From: Candidatus Hydrogenedentota bacterium
GTDB taxonomy: Bacteria; Hydrogenedentota; Hydrogenedentia; Hydrogenedentales; SLHB01
Direction of reading: 5' to 3'
Length of the DNA stretch: 64,000 nucleotides
NCBI GenBank assembly: GCA_020848835.1
Contig: JADLHJ010000069.1
Location: 62,001-126,000, forward strand
Part shown: in pieces, positions 1 to 7,398 of the stretch
Layout of the letters: every line of letters begins with the position of its first letter
How positions within the stretch are numbered: position 1 is the first letter of the stretch
The notes under the pieces: model-generated
Told to the model about the DNA's origin: nothing
The model's input: only the letters and a program-made list of their open reading frames with translations
Databases searched by the model: none
Made by a program: the position numbers and the translations under genes

Positions 1-3000
1 GGAAATTGGCCCGCTGGCCGTCGGGAACCTTCGGCGTTGCGTCCAATTTGTCGAATTCTTCTTGCTGCGTCACGGTCAACTCAGGCAACTCCTGGTCCAT
101 CACGCGGCAAGTCAGGAAGATCAGCAGTTCCGTGTTCTGTTTTTCCGCGTTCGTGTTGCGGAACATGAAATTCAGCACGGGAATATCGCCTAGCACAGGA
201 ATTTTGTTTACGTTGAGCACATTCGAAGTATTGCGCAAACCGCCGATGAAAATCGTGCGTCCATCTTGCGCGCGTAACGTTGTCTGCGCCTCACGCTTGT
301 CTTCGATCGGCACACCCGTTTCGGTAAGACCGCTCACGGAACTTTGTTTGGCCTGAATCAATACGATTGTATCATTCGTGTGCGTTATCCGTGGCGTTAC
401 GTCCAGCGTCACACCAATCGGCTTGAATTCGGTCGAAGCCACTGGCGGGCCTGTCAACCCTTGGGTAATTTCCTGGTATGGGAATTCTTGCACAATACTG
501 ATCGTCGCAGGCTGGTTCTCCACGGTCACAATGCTAGGACTCGCCAGAATCTGCGCGTTGCGGCTCTGGACTTCCGCGGCAATCGTCGCATTCAAGCGAA
601 CTTCACTTGAAAGGATGCCGAGTTGGAGCACACCAGCGTCAAGGTTGGTTGTCCCTACTGGGCCCAAATTCCCATCGAAGGTCAACTGCGACAGATCGCT
701 TACAAGATCGCCGTTCGTGCTGTGGCGGCGAATCGCATCGATCGTCCAGTCCACGCCGGTCTGCGATGCATCCCGTAACACAGCGTCTACAATCATCGCT
801 TCGATCGCAACCTGTTTTACAGGTTTGTCCACGCTCGCGAGCAACTGCTTCATCTGCTCCACTGCCGCTGGTATGTCGGTTACGACGACGTGGCGGCCTT
901 CTTTATCGATTTCAACCTTTCCGATCTTCTCGCTCTTCAACGTTTCTGCAATCGGTTTGGCCGACGTCGGATCGAGATAATTCAGTTTAATCGCCTCGGT
1001 GACGGTTGGCAGCGTCGGCTCTTTCACGTCAAGCTCGCGCGCGAGACGTTCAAATTCCGCAGCGCGATCTTCCGGTCCGGAAATAATCAACACATTGGTG
1101 TTCTTGTTCGCGGAAACCGATACGAGCTTCGCGTCGCGCCCACCGACAAGAATTCCCTCCAGCGTTGTGCGCACGTCTTCCGCCTGTGCATTCGTCAGAG
1201 GCACCATTTTCGTGGTGCGGCGCGCGGCAACTGCCTCGTCGTAAGTCACTATACGGAAGATGCCTTCTTCCTCGACGATGCCGAGACCGTTCATGCGCAA
1301 CACCATGTCCATCGCCTTGCGCAACGGAACATTGCGGATGTCCGCTGTTACCGTACCCGTCACTTCGGTCCCTGCGATAACGTTTACCTGCCCCTTCTTC
1401 GCAAGCAAGGAAACGACGCTGCTAAGATCCATTTCGCGGAAATCGATGTTCACAATTTGATCTAGCGGGTCCACACCCGGCGGCAAAGTTTCACGCTCCG
1501 CAGGCACCGCCGCTGCAATGACCTTTACTGGCTGTGCAGGTGCAGCGTCAGGTTCCTCGACAACCGCGGGTGCTTCTCCGCTCGTTTCAGCAGGGGCCGG
1601 CGCGGCGCCGTCTGCCGGTGCGTCCGCGGGCGGCGCGGGATCGGCAGTGGCTGCTGGCTCGGAAGCCGTTGCGGATTCTTCGGTAGCACCGGGTTCAGCG
1701 GCAGGCGTCTCTTCCTGCGCAGGCTCAGCGGCGACCGGTTCCGGCGTTTCAGTAGCTTGCGCAACAACAATTGCCGCATCAGCGCGTTCATTGATAGTTG
1801 CGCTGTTTACCGGGAGTGGCGCTGCGTCTACTGCGTCAAGCACAGGCACGATGTTAACTGCGACCGCCGTCGTCGTCTCCAAGCCCGTAGCCGGATCGAC
1901 GGGCGCCTCGGTGGCTGATGCGATTGCCTCCGCCAGTCTCGACATGTCCGCATTTAATCCGTCCAACTTCGCGAGCACAGCGTCACTCGTCGGCGTTACG
2001 ATCACCGGCGCCTCAACCAATGTGGGGGCGCTTTCATTGGCGTCTTGCGGCGAAATTTCTGCAACGTCCACGTGAATAGGTTCTGTTGCTGGCTCGATGA
2101 CCGGTGCGTCGATCGAAACCGGCTCCGTCATTGCGGCTTGTTCTTCTCCGCGAATGTCGGCGAGATCGCGTTCGATCTTTTCAATGGACGACGCGACCGT
2201 TTCGGTCTTGTCCGGTTCCAATGTTGAAACAACGGGCGCAATTTCAGGAACAACTGGAGCGGGCTCGGCGGCGGTTGGCGCACGCTCTGTTGGCGCGTCG
2301 GCTTTCGCCAGTTCTATTGTCGCCGCTTCCGGCGCTTTTTCCTGCGCGCCCTTCGCGCTGGCAATTAACGCGTCATACTGTCTCGCGTGAACATCGATGG
2401 CTTCGCCGAATTCCGTTTCAATTCCAGCGAATTCTTTGTTCGCCTTGTCGGCGGCACTTTCGATTTCCTTCTCGATCGATTTCAGCGTCGTGCTGGCCTT
2501 CTCGGCATCGATTGTTTTTCCAAACAATCCAGCCTGCAATTCATCCAGCCGCGACCGCTGCGTTTCAAATGGCGTGCGCGCGCTTTCAAACGCGGCGTTG
2601 ATGTGCTCGGTCGTCTTCGAAGCCCTGGCGGACGCATCCGCCAGTGCCGCTCTTATTTCATCATTGACAAGTTCGGCAGGTGGTTCCGCCAAAACAGCGC
2701 GCTGCACGGCTTCCGTTAAACGCTGCTTCTCGGATTCGATCTTTTGCTGTGCCTGCGCGAGGTTGGTCCCCACTACCATCGCCTTGTTGGACAGCGACGC
2801 ATTTGCTTCGTCCGCCGCGGTTTTCCGCAGGCGCATGGTGACTTTCGTGTCTTCCTGTGAAAACTCCGGCTGCGCTGCGCGCTGCAAATCGATCACGATT
2901 CGTGTCACAAATTCCGGATCGAGCGAATACAGACTGGTCCGCACGCGGATCAGAGGCGCCGCGCCAATCGGCGCGAGCTTTAATCCGGACTGCAGATGAA

Positions 3001-3313
3001 TCGTATTGTGAAAGTCGATGACGATCCGTTTGCCGCCATCCATTTTGAACCACTCATAGGCAGGTCGCCCATCGGTTGAAACCGTGACTTCCGGCGCGCC
3101 AAGCGTGCCGCCCATCTTTACATCGGTTATCGCGGCCGCGCGCGCTGAAGATGCAACGAGTTCCGCATAGTCACCCGTCTTTCCCTGCTTCTCGAGCGCG
3201 GTGCGGACGGCGCTTTCCTTGCGTTGCGCCACGTCCTCGCCCAAGGCCAGCATGGGCAAGGAGGCCAGGACGGCGCATAGCGCCACGGCCCGCAAAATTA
3301 CTGTGCGTCCCAT
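1..3313 (-). CDS. pilQ: Type IV pilus secretin PilQ (partial, C-terminus beyond window)
   Basis: Outer-membrane secretin forming the pore through which the type IV pilus passes. The frame is open from ATG at 3313 to the left edge (about 1,104 codons) without a stop. A signal peptide (residues 1-25, ending LPMLALG) is followed by an AMIN-like peptidoglycan-binding domain (about 58-160), a long Ala/Glu-rich helical and low-complexity stretch (about 170-600), an STN/N0 domain (about 610-690, containing VNIDFREMDLSSVVSLL), N-domains, and the secretin core with VTPRITHTND, IPVLGDIPVLNFMF and ELLIFLTCRV. The final C-terminal residues are off the window. It is last in the pilMNOPQ operon, starting 4 bases after pilP ends. 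The linker makes it much longer than typical 700-residue PilQ proteins. Identity is secure; domain limits are approximate. Confidence 0.93.
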   Translation of the reverse strand, partial: MGRTVILRAVALCAVLASLPMLALGEDVAQRKESAVRTALEKQGKTGDYAELVASSARAAAITDVKMGGTLGAPEVTVSTDGRPAYEWFKMDGGKRIVIDFHNTIHLQSGLKLAPIGAAPLIRVRTSLYSLDPEFVTRIVIDLQRAAQPEFSQEDTKVTMRLRKTAADEANASLSNKAMVVGTNLAQAQQKIESEKQRLTEAVQRAVLAEPPAELVNDEIRAALADASARASKTTEHINAAFESARTPFETQRSRLDELQAGLFGKTIDAEKASTTLKSIEKEIESAADKANKEFAGIETEFGEAIDVHARQYDALIASAKGAQEKAPEAATIELAKADAPTERAPTAAEPAPVVPEIAPVVSTLEPDKTETVASSIEKIERDLADIRGEEQAAMTEPVSIDAPVIEPATEPIHVDVAEISPQDANESAPTLVEAPVIVTPTSDAVLAKLDGLNADMSRLAEAIASATEAPVDPATGLETTTAVAVNIVPVLDAVDAAPLPVNSATINERADAAIVVAQATETPEPVAAEPAQEETPAAEPGATEESATASEPAATADPAPPADAPADGAAPAPAETSGEAPAVVEEPDAAPAQPVKVIAAAVPAERETLPPGVDPLDQIVNIDFREMDLSSVVSLLAKKGQVNVIAGTEVTGTVTADIRNVPLRKAMDMVLRMNGLGIVEEEGIFRIVTYDEAVAARRTTKMVPLTNAQAEDVRTTLEGILVGGRDAKLVSVSANKNTNVLIISGPEDRAAEFERLARELDVKEPTLPTVTEAIKLNYLDPTSAKPIAETLKSEKIGKVEIDKEGRHVVVTDIPAAVEQMKQLLASVDKPVKQVAIEAMIVDAVLRDASQTGVDWTIDAIRRHSTNGDLVSDLSQLTFDGNLGPVGTTNLDAGVLQLGILSSEVRLNATIAAEVQSRNAQILASPSIVTVENQPATISIVQEFPYQEITQGLTGPPVASTEFKPIGVTLDVTPRITHTNDTIVLIQAKQSSVSGLTETGVPIEDKREAQTTLRAQDGRTIFIGGLRNTSNVLNVNKIPVLGDIPVLNFMFRNTNAEKQNTELLIFLTCRVMDQELPELTVTQQEEFDKLDATPKVPDGQRANF

Positions 3314-3316
3314 CTC

Positions 3317-3955
3317 CTACCGCTCCTCTAGCTGCAGGGAAACCTGCGTGCCATTTGCGTCGAGTATCACGCGTTCCTGCTCGATGTCGATCACCTTGAT
3401 CCCTAAATCAGGGAACTCGAATCCCCTCGTGACCACTTCGCTCGTCAACTGACCCTTCATCGGATACGCGACCACGGCCATGGGATCGCGCTTGTCCCAC
3501 AAAATCCCCGTCACACGAAATGTGCGCAAAATCGTTTGAGAATCGCCGCCCGGTGCGAACGTTCCCGGCGTTTCGCTACCCGGCGTCGTTGATGCCAACA
3601 CCTGGTGCGCCGATGGACCGACCAGCGGCGTCATCGGATTCACCTGCATGCGATCAGTGTCGTAGTCAAACGTAATTTCCTGAATGCTCGCGATGAGTTG
3701 ATTCACGTCCACCGCCGCCTTCTGAAATTGCGACTTCACCGTGGTGCTGGCTGCCGGTGCGACCGCTGCATTTCCCGCAGCCGGTGCAGCTCCAGGGGTT
3801 ACGCCAGCGGCTTTGTCGGCTGCAGACTTCTCCATGTTCTCGCGGTAGATGCGGTCCTGTTCCGTTTCGCCAAATATTCTTGTGTAGAGCACGTAAACCA
3901 AAGCGAGGCCGAGTACTCCCAGTATGATCGCGTTGCGCTTTTGCTTCGGGTTCAC
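3317..3955 (-). CDS. pilP: Type IV pilus assembly protein PilP
   Basis: A 212-residue inner-membrane partner of PilN/PilO that links the alignment complex to the PilQ secretin. The N-terminus has one transmembrane helix (about residues 8-27, IILGVLGLALVYVLYTRIF) rather than the lipoprotein signal usual in proteobacterial PilP. A Pro/Ala-rich linker (about 45-75) leads to a small beta domain carrying FRVTGILWDKRDPMAVV, the PilP/GspC-type homology region. The start is GTG at 3955, overlapping the pilO stop by four bases (GTGA), so translation is probably coupled. The assignment rests partly on position between pilO and pilQ; the sequence itself is divergent. Confidence 0.85.
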   Translation of the reverse strand: MNPKQKRNAIILGVLGLALVYVLYTRIFGETEQDRIYRENMEKSAADKAAGVTPGAAPAAGNAAVAPAASTTVKSQFQKAAVDVNQLIASIQEITFDYDTDRMQVNPMTPLVGPSAHQVLASTTPGSETPGTFAPGGDSQTILRTFRVTGILWDKRDPMAVVAYPMKGQLTSEVVTRGFEFPDLGIKVIDIEQERVILDANGTQVSLQLEER

Positions 3956-4572
3956 GACGCACCTCCCGGTTGCGGCGCCGCAGCGGATGCCGTCTGCGCC
4001 GGAGGCGAAGCGGGTTTTGTCGTAGGTGCCAGGAAGCGGTACGTGCTCAGCGTAAATGTCGCCTTCGAGACAGCGTCTTTTTCTTCTTCAATCTTTAGGT
4101 TCGACACTTTCAGGAAACGCTCGAACCGTTCAAGCCGGTTTATAAAGCTCGTAGTTTGGTGAAAGGTACCGTACGTGGTGATGCTGTACGGAATCGTCTC
4201 TTTGCGCTCGTCTCTTATCGGGGATTCCGGTTTCAGCGCGTGCGACAACCCGACGTCGTTTGCCATCTGTTCGAATTGACGCACCAACGTCGGAATTTCG
4301 CGCTGCTCCGGCAGCCGCCTTTCAAAGTCAGCGACCAGCGTCTCAATCGCCGCCGCTTCCTCGCGCAACGCGGCAATGTTTTGTTCCTTCTTGTGCGCTT
4401 CGCGCAGGTCAGTCTGTATCGTCGTGATTTGCGCCGTAAGCTCATCGAGCTTCGTGATCTGATTCTTGTGCACGAAGAAGAAATAGAGCGCGAGAATTGC
4501 AACAACGGCGGCCACGACTGCACCTACCGCCATCCAGTCCTTCGGAGTGACTTTTCCTTTTAAGGCTTCCAT
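3952..4572 (-). CDS. pilO: Type IV pilus inner-membrane protein PilO
   Basis: A 206-residue bitopic protein that dimerises with PilN in the inner-membrane alignment subcomplex. A short cytoplasmic N-terminus is followed by a transmembrane helix (about residues 15-34, VGAVVAAVVAILALYFFFV), a periplasmic coiled coil (about 36-95, rich in Lys/Glu/Gln heptads such as REAHKKEQNIAALREEAAAI), and a ferredoxin-like domain (about 105-180; SITTYGTFHQTTSFINRLER). The C-terminal 25 residues are Pro/Ala-rich. Its ATG shares one base with the pilN stop codon (TAATG), and its own stop overlaps the pilP start. The topology, coiled coil and order all agree with PilO. Confidence 0.9.
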   Translation of the reverse strand: MEALKGKVTPKDWMAVGAVVAAVVAILALYFFFVHKNQITKLDELTAQITTIQTDLREAHKKEQNIAALREEAAAIETLVADFERRLPEQREIPTLVRQFEQMANDVGLSHALKPESPIRDERKETIPYSITTYGTFHQTTSFINRLERFERFLKVSNLKIEEEKDAVSKATFTLSTYRFLAPTTKPASPPAQTASAAAPQPGGAS

Positions 4573-5252
4573 TATTGGCCGGCCTCCGCTTCGGGCGCGA
4601 TCTGAAATTCTAAAGTGAATTTCTTCACGGGAAACCCTTCAAACTCCGTATCTGAAAACGAAGGCGGTTCCATTTGAAACATTTTTACAAACTCAGGATC
4701 GCTACTAAGTGCGTCCGTTAATGGGCTCACATCCGAGCGCCCATCCGCGCCCGCGACGACATAGCCCATCACGCGCAGGATCGGCTTTGTGATTGAAACC
4801 GTCTTCATCTCCGGTTTCTTGGTCGTTTCGTTGATTTTTGGCTTGCCTGTTTTCGGATCGATTTCCGGCTGCTGCACGCTGTAGCTCTTCGACGATTCGA
4901 GGATCTCGCTGTACCAAAAATTGTCCGGCTTTAACCGCGACAGATTGAACAGTTCGCGAGACCATACGATGCGATTCGAAGCAATTTCCTGAATGGTATT
5001 GATCTTGTCGGCGAGTTGCAGTTTGCGCTTTTCAAGCTGGTTCGACTCCTCGACAATCGCCTTCATTTCTTCGAGTTCTTTTTGGTGCGCGGCGAGTTGG
5101 GTTTGCTTACCCATAATCTGCGCTTGCGTTGAAATGAACGAAAAGGCGATATACGCCACGGCCAGCACCGCGAGAATTCCTACGGCAATATAAGGAACTG
5201 GTGTGCGCTTTATGGGGCGTAAGTGGTGTGGAAGCAGGTTGATCTGAATCAT
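4572..5252 (-). CDS. pilN: Type IV pilus assembly protein PilN
   Basis: A 226-residue inner-membrane protein. The cytoplasmic N-terminus begins MIQINLLPHHLRP, the conserved INLLP peptide that docks into PilM. A transmembrane helix (about residues 22-42) and a coiled coil (about 45-95) follow, then a periplasmic domain with an unusual Lys/Thr/Pro-rich insert (about 128-150, with repeated KTGKPK- and TKKPE-like runs). The start overlaps the pilM stop as ATGA. Role known for the family: it couples the cytoplasmic actin-like ring (PilM) to PilO/PilP in the periplasm. Confidence 0.92.
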   Translation of the reverse strand: MIQINLLPHHLRPIKRTPVPYIAVGILAVLAVAYIAFSFISTQAQIMGKQTQLAAHQKELEEMKAIVEESNQLEKRKLQLADKINTIQEIASNRIVWSRELFNLSRLKPDNFWYSEILESSKSYSVQQPEIDPKTGKPKINETTKKPEMKTVSITKPILRVMGYVVAGADGRSDVSPLTDALSSDPEFVKMFQMEPPSFSDTEFEGFPVKKFTLEFQIAPEAEAGQ

Positions 5253-6481
5253 AGGTCTGCCATCCCGCGCGTGGCGAGCCCCACTGCGACCATGAACTGC
5301 GCCGGGTGATCGACCATTCTGCTAACTGCGTGGTCCGGCCCCAACGTCAACGCGCTATGCGTCGGGTCTGCGAGTTCAACTGCGATGCCCAACTCGTCGT
5401 GCAGGGTGTCCCGCAAGAGTCCCAAATGCGCCACGCCCCCGCTCACAATCAACCGTTCGACCGGGTGCTCGTAGAGCTGCTGCTCGTAATAATCAAAGGA
5501 ACGGCGAATCTCGCTTACCAGCCGTACCAGCGGCGGCGCGAGGATTTCTTCCATCGGCTTGTCGGTCTGCTGTGCCGGCTGCGACACCACCGGCTTGGGC
5601 GGAGGCGCAACTGGCCCTAACGAATCCAGCGCACCTAACTCGTCATCGAATGGATCGAGCAGGTTGGAGGACGGCGCTGCCGGCGCAGGTGCGCCCGATG
5701 CCGCAGGTAGATCTGGCGGAAGTGGTGGCGGCTCAGCCGCAACAACCGCACGGTGATGCGCGAATTCCAGCAACATACGCTCGGCCTCCGGCAACTCCGT
5801 GCGCCGCGCCTTCGCGACAGCTTGTATGAGTTCCTTCGCGCCCCAGTTCACGTCGCGAATGAAATTCGATTTGCCATCTTTTACGAAATGGATGCTGGTA
5901 TTCGATGCGCCCAAATTGATTAACGCGACCGATTCACCCACGCGCAAAAAGTCGCAGCCCTCGGCCGCGTCCGCAAGCGCGAGCGAATCCACGCCGAGCA
6001 CCCCGTAACTCATTTCAGCTTCGCTCGCGATCTGAACGCGCGATTCGATTACTTCGTAACGCGCCGCAACGAGCAACACTTTCGTCAAATTCTTGCCGGC
6101 TTCATGCACACTTTCGAGCGGCGTCCAATCGAGAAACACTTCCGAACGCTCGTAGGGAATGTTTTGACTTGCCTCTTTCTCAATGGCATCCGACATCTGT
6201 GCGTCGGACATTTCCGGCAGGCGCGGATAACGAATGACAACAGTCTGGCCAGGCAACGCGCCGACAACCAGGGATTGCGCCGTCGGCAACGAACGCATCG
6301 CCTCGCGTAACGCCGCAGCTTGCGCGACAACCGGATCGGTGTTGTACTGCGCCCGATCAATGATCGCGTAACCCACGTTGTCCACGCGCAAACCGCCGTG
6401 TGACCGCGACATTTGTACGGCCTTCACGGAGTGGGTGCCAACATCGATACCCACGGCTTTGGTCGGCTTAGTGAACAGCAA
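5249..6481 (-). CDS. pilM: Type IV pilus actin-like ATPase PilM
   Basis: A 410-residue cytoplasmic actin-fold protein that forms a ring at the pilus base and binds the PilN N-terminus. The actin-type motifs are present: phosphate-1 loop VGIDVGTHSVKAVQM (about residues 10-24), phosphate-2 LINLGASNTSIHF (about 187-200) and adenosine loop IVSGGVAHLGLLRD (about 343-356). A Pro/Ala-rich, probably disordered insert occupies about 245-310, longer than in Thermus or Myxococcus PilM. The called start is TTG at 6481 with GGGGAGG upstream; the spacing is a little long (about 11 bases), so the start is probable rather than certain. First gene of pilMNOPQ, preceded by a TTGACA promoter at 6596-6624. Confidence 0.93.
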   Translation of the reverse strand: MLFTKPTKAVGIDVGTHSVKAVQMSRSHGGLRVDNVGYAIIDRAQYNTDPVVAQAAALREAMRSLPTAQSLVVGALPGQTVVIRYPRLPEMSDAQMSDAIEKEASQNIPYERSEVFLDWTPLESVHEAGKNLTKVLLVAARYEVIESRVQIASEAEMSYGVLGVDSLALADAAEGCDFLRVGESVALINLGASNTSIHFVKDGKSNFIRDVNWGAKELIQAVAKARRTELPEAERMLLEFAHHRAVVAAEPPPLPPDLPAASGAPAPAAPSSNLLDPFDDELGALDSLGPVAPPPKPVVSQPAQQTDKPMEEILAPPLVRLVSEIRRSFDYYEQQLYEHPVERLIVSGGVAHLGLLRDTLHDELGIAVELADPTHSALTLGPDHAVSRMVDHPAQFMVAVGLATRGMADL

Positions 6482-6595
6482 TGGCTCTAAACCTCCCCAC
6501 GCGCCAGGGCCACTGCCCTATGCACGTATCCGCCCCGGCCAAAAAACGGCCACGGCAAGCTTCAACAACGCACTACTCTTCCAGTAGTCAGGTTC

Positions 6596-6624
6596 ACGGT
6601 AGCAAAAATCGAACAATCTGTCAA
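6596..6624 (-). promoter_or_regulatory. Candidate sigma-70 promoter of the pilM operon
   Basis: On the minus strand a perfect TTGACA (6619-6624) is followed by a 17-base spacer and TACCGT (6596-6601). The -35 is ideal and the -10 is weak (3 of 6). It lies about 115 bases upstream of the pilM start in an AT-rich stretch and after the terminator of the upstream RNA gene, so it is well placed to drive pilMNOPQ. The rest of 6625-6834 is AT-rich and shows no gene. Confidence 0.5.
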
Positions 6625-6834
6625 GTTATTACTTCTATTTGACTGACGACTCTGCCACGATTGCGCAACTATCATCCAAATTTACCGAACTCTCTAGATA
6701 TTATAATCAATAAATTCAAGTTTTATACGATATTCACGAACAGCGTCTTGTAACCAATTACACTGCTATCTGCTATAGGCTAATGAATATTGTCGCATTA
6801 TTTTATATTTTTGTCAATAGTTATCTTCCCTAAC

Positions 6835-6867
6835 AAAAAAGGCAAGATGGATTCACACCATCTTGCC
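6835..6867 (-). terminator. Intrinsic terminator of the 6S-like RNA
   Basis: Read on the minus strand: a perfect 10-bp stem GGCAAGATGG / CCATCTTGCC (6841-6850 and 6858-6867) with a 7-base loop, followed immediately by six T residues (6835-6840). It is a textbook Rho-independent terminator oriented away from the structured RNA and toward pilM, so it separates the two transcription units. Confidence 0.9.
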
Positions 6868-7070
6868 CTTCAATAAATTTCCCCGCCCCAGTGCCGTTGG
6901 CAGCGAAACAATTTGAACCAACCCATTAGGTGGGCGCCCTCACGGCAGCCGCCGGTTCCCGCTCGTAACGGTTTACCGTTAGCCACAACAAATATCGGAC
7001 ACCCGGTTCAAATATTAGGCTCAATGTTTCGCACGCCGTATCGTACACGGCAGGGAAAACCTTAATCCTA
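6836..7070 (-). ncRNA. ssrS: Structured small RNA, probable 6S RNA
   Basis: No credible protein is encoded, yet the segment has a strong promoter upstream and a strong terminator downstream, giving a transcript of about 235 nt, or about 200 nt before the terminator hairpin. The 5' and 3' parts pair into a long imperfect rod: TGCCGT/ACGGCA, GCGAAAC/GTTTCGC, ATTTGAACC/GGTTCAAAT, and GGGTGTCC/GGGCGCCC with two G-U pairs. An internal hairpin TAACGG-TAAA-CCGTTA follows CCGATATTT, a string also found in the Escherichia coli 6S RNA central region. SRP RNA, RNase P and tmRNA hallmarks are absent. 6S RNA binds RNA polymerase-sigma70 in stationary phase. The existence of an RNA gene is well supported; its 6S identity is a reasoned guess. 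Confidence 0.6.
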
Positions 7071-7076
7071 AAACGA

Positions 7077-7105
7077 ATTCTAGCAGAGGCCGCCGGGGGC
7101 GTCAA
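7077..7105 (-). promoter_or_regulatory. Strong sigma-70 promoter of the 6S-like RNA
   Basis: On the minus strand TTGACG (7100-7105), a 17-base spacer and TAGAAT (7077-7082) form a near-consensus promoter. The predicted start is near 7070, just before the first paired segment of the RNA rod. The GC-rich spacer between consensus boxes is typical of stable RNA genes. Confidence 0.8.
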
Positions 7106-7358
7106 AGGCATAATTGTATGAAAATAAAGAAGTAGCAGCGACGACAACATCTGACAAAAGGTGACAATCAGATGGGCAAATTTGCCGTCAACTTGTCAAT
7201 AATTTGCCGGACAGCTCGCGCGCCAAAGATCAGCATTCATTTATGTAAACACCATTGAATAAATGATTTACAATAAAATGTGACCATTACGCAATGCACT
7301 GGCACAACCGTTGCTCTCTACTAGACCGTCTCGCTTAGAAGACGGAAAGCACGGTCCC
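7106..7358. other. Non-coding AT-rich interval with short inverted repeats
   Basis: No gene is supported here. The AT-rich part (about 7195-7290) holds an imperfect inverted repeat, CATTTAT ... ATAAATG and TGTAAA ... TTTACA (about 7238-7272). Further on, GACCGT (about 7324) can pair with ACGGTC (about 7352), enclosing a CCGTCT/AGACGG hairpin (about 7326-7346). Together with the terminator at 7359-7398 this could be a short plus-strand RNA, but no convincing promoter was seen. Confidence 0.4.
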
Positions 7359-7398
7359 AGCAAGACCCCCGGATCCCCAGCCGGGGGTCTCTGCTTTT
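7359..7398. terminator. Strong hairpin terminator, probably bidirectional
   Basis: A 9-bp GC-rich stem GACCCCCGG / CCGGGGGTC (7364-7372 and 7381-7389) is extended by AGCA/TGCT across a small internal loop. On the plus strand it is followed by TTTT; on the minus strand it begins right after the stop codon (TAA, 7397-7399) of the TPR/thioredoxin-fold gene. The T-tract favours plus-strand function, while position favours termination of the minus-strand gene. Confidence 0.7.

Noticed and set aside
1518-2999. Plus-strand open frames rich in Ala, Ser and Gly across pilQ
   Set aside because: They are the antisense of the Ala/Pro/Glu linker of pilQ; the minus-strand frame has AMIN and secretin domains on each side.
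6926-7150. A 74-codon minus-strand open frame
   Set aside because: It spans the promoter and 5' half of the structured RNA; no ribosome site and no recognisable protein.
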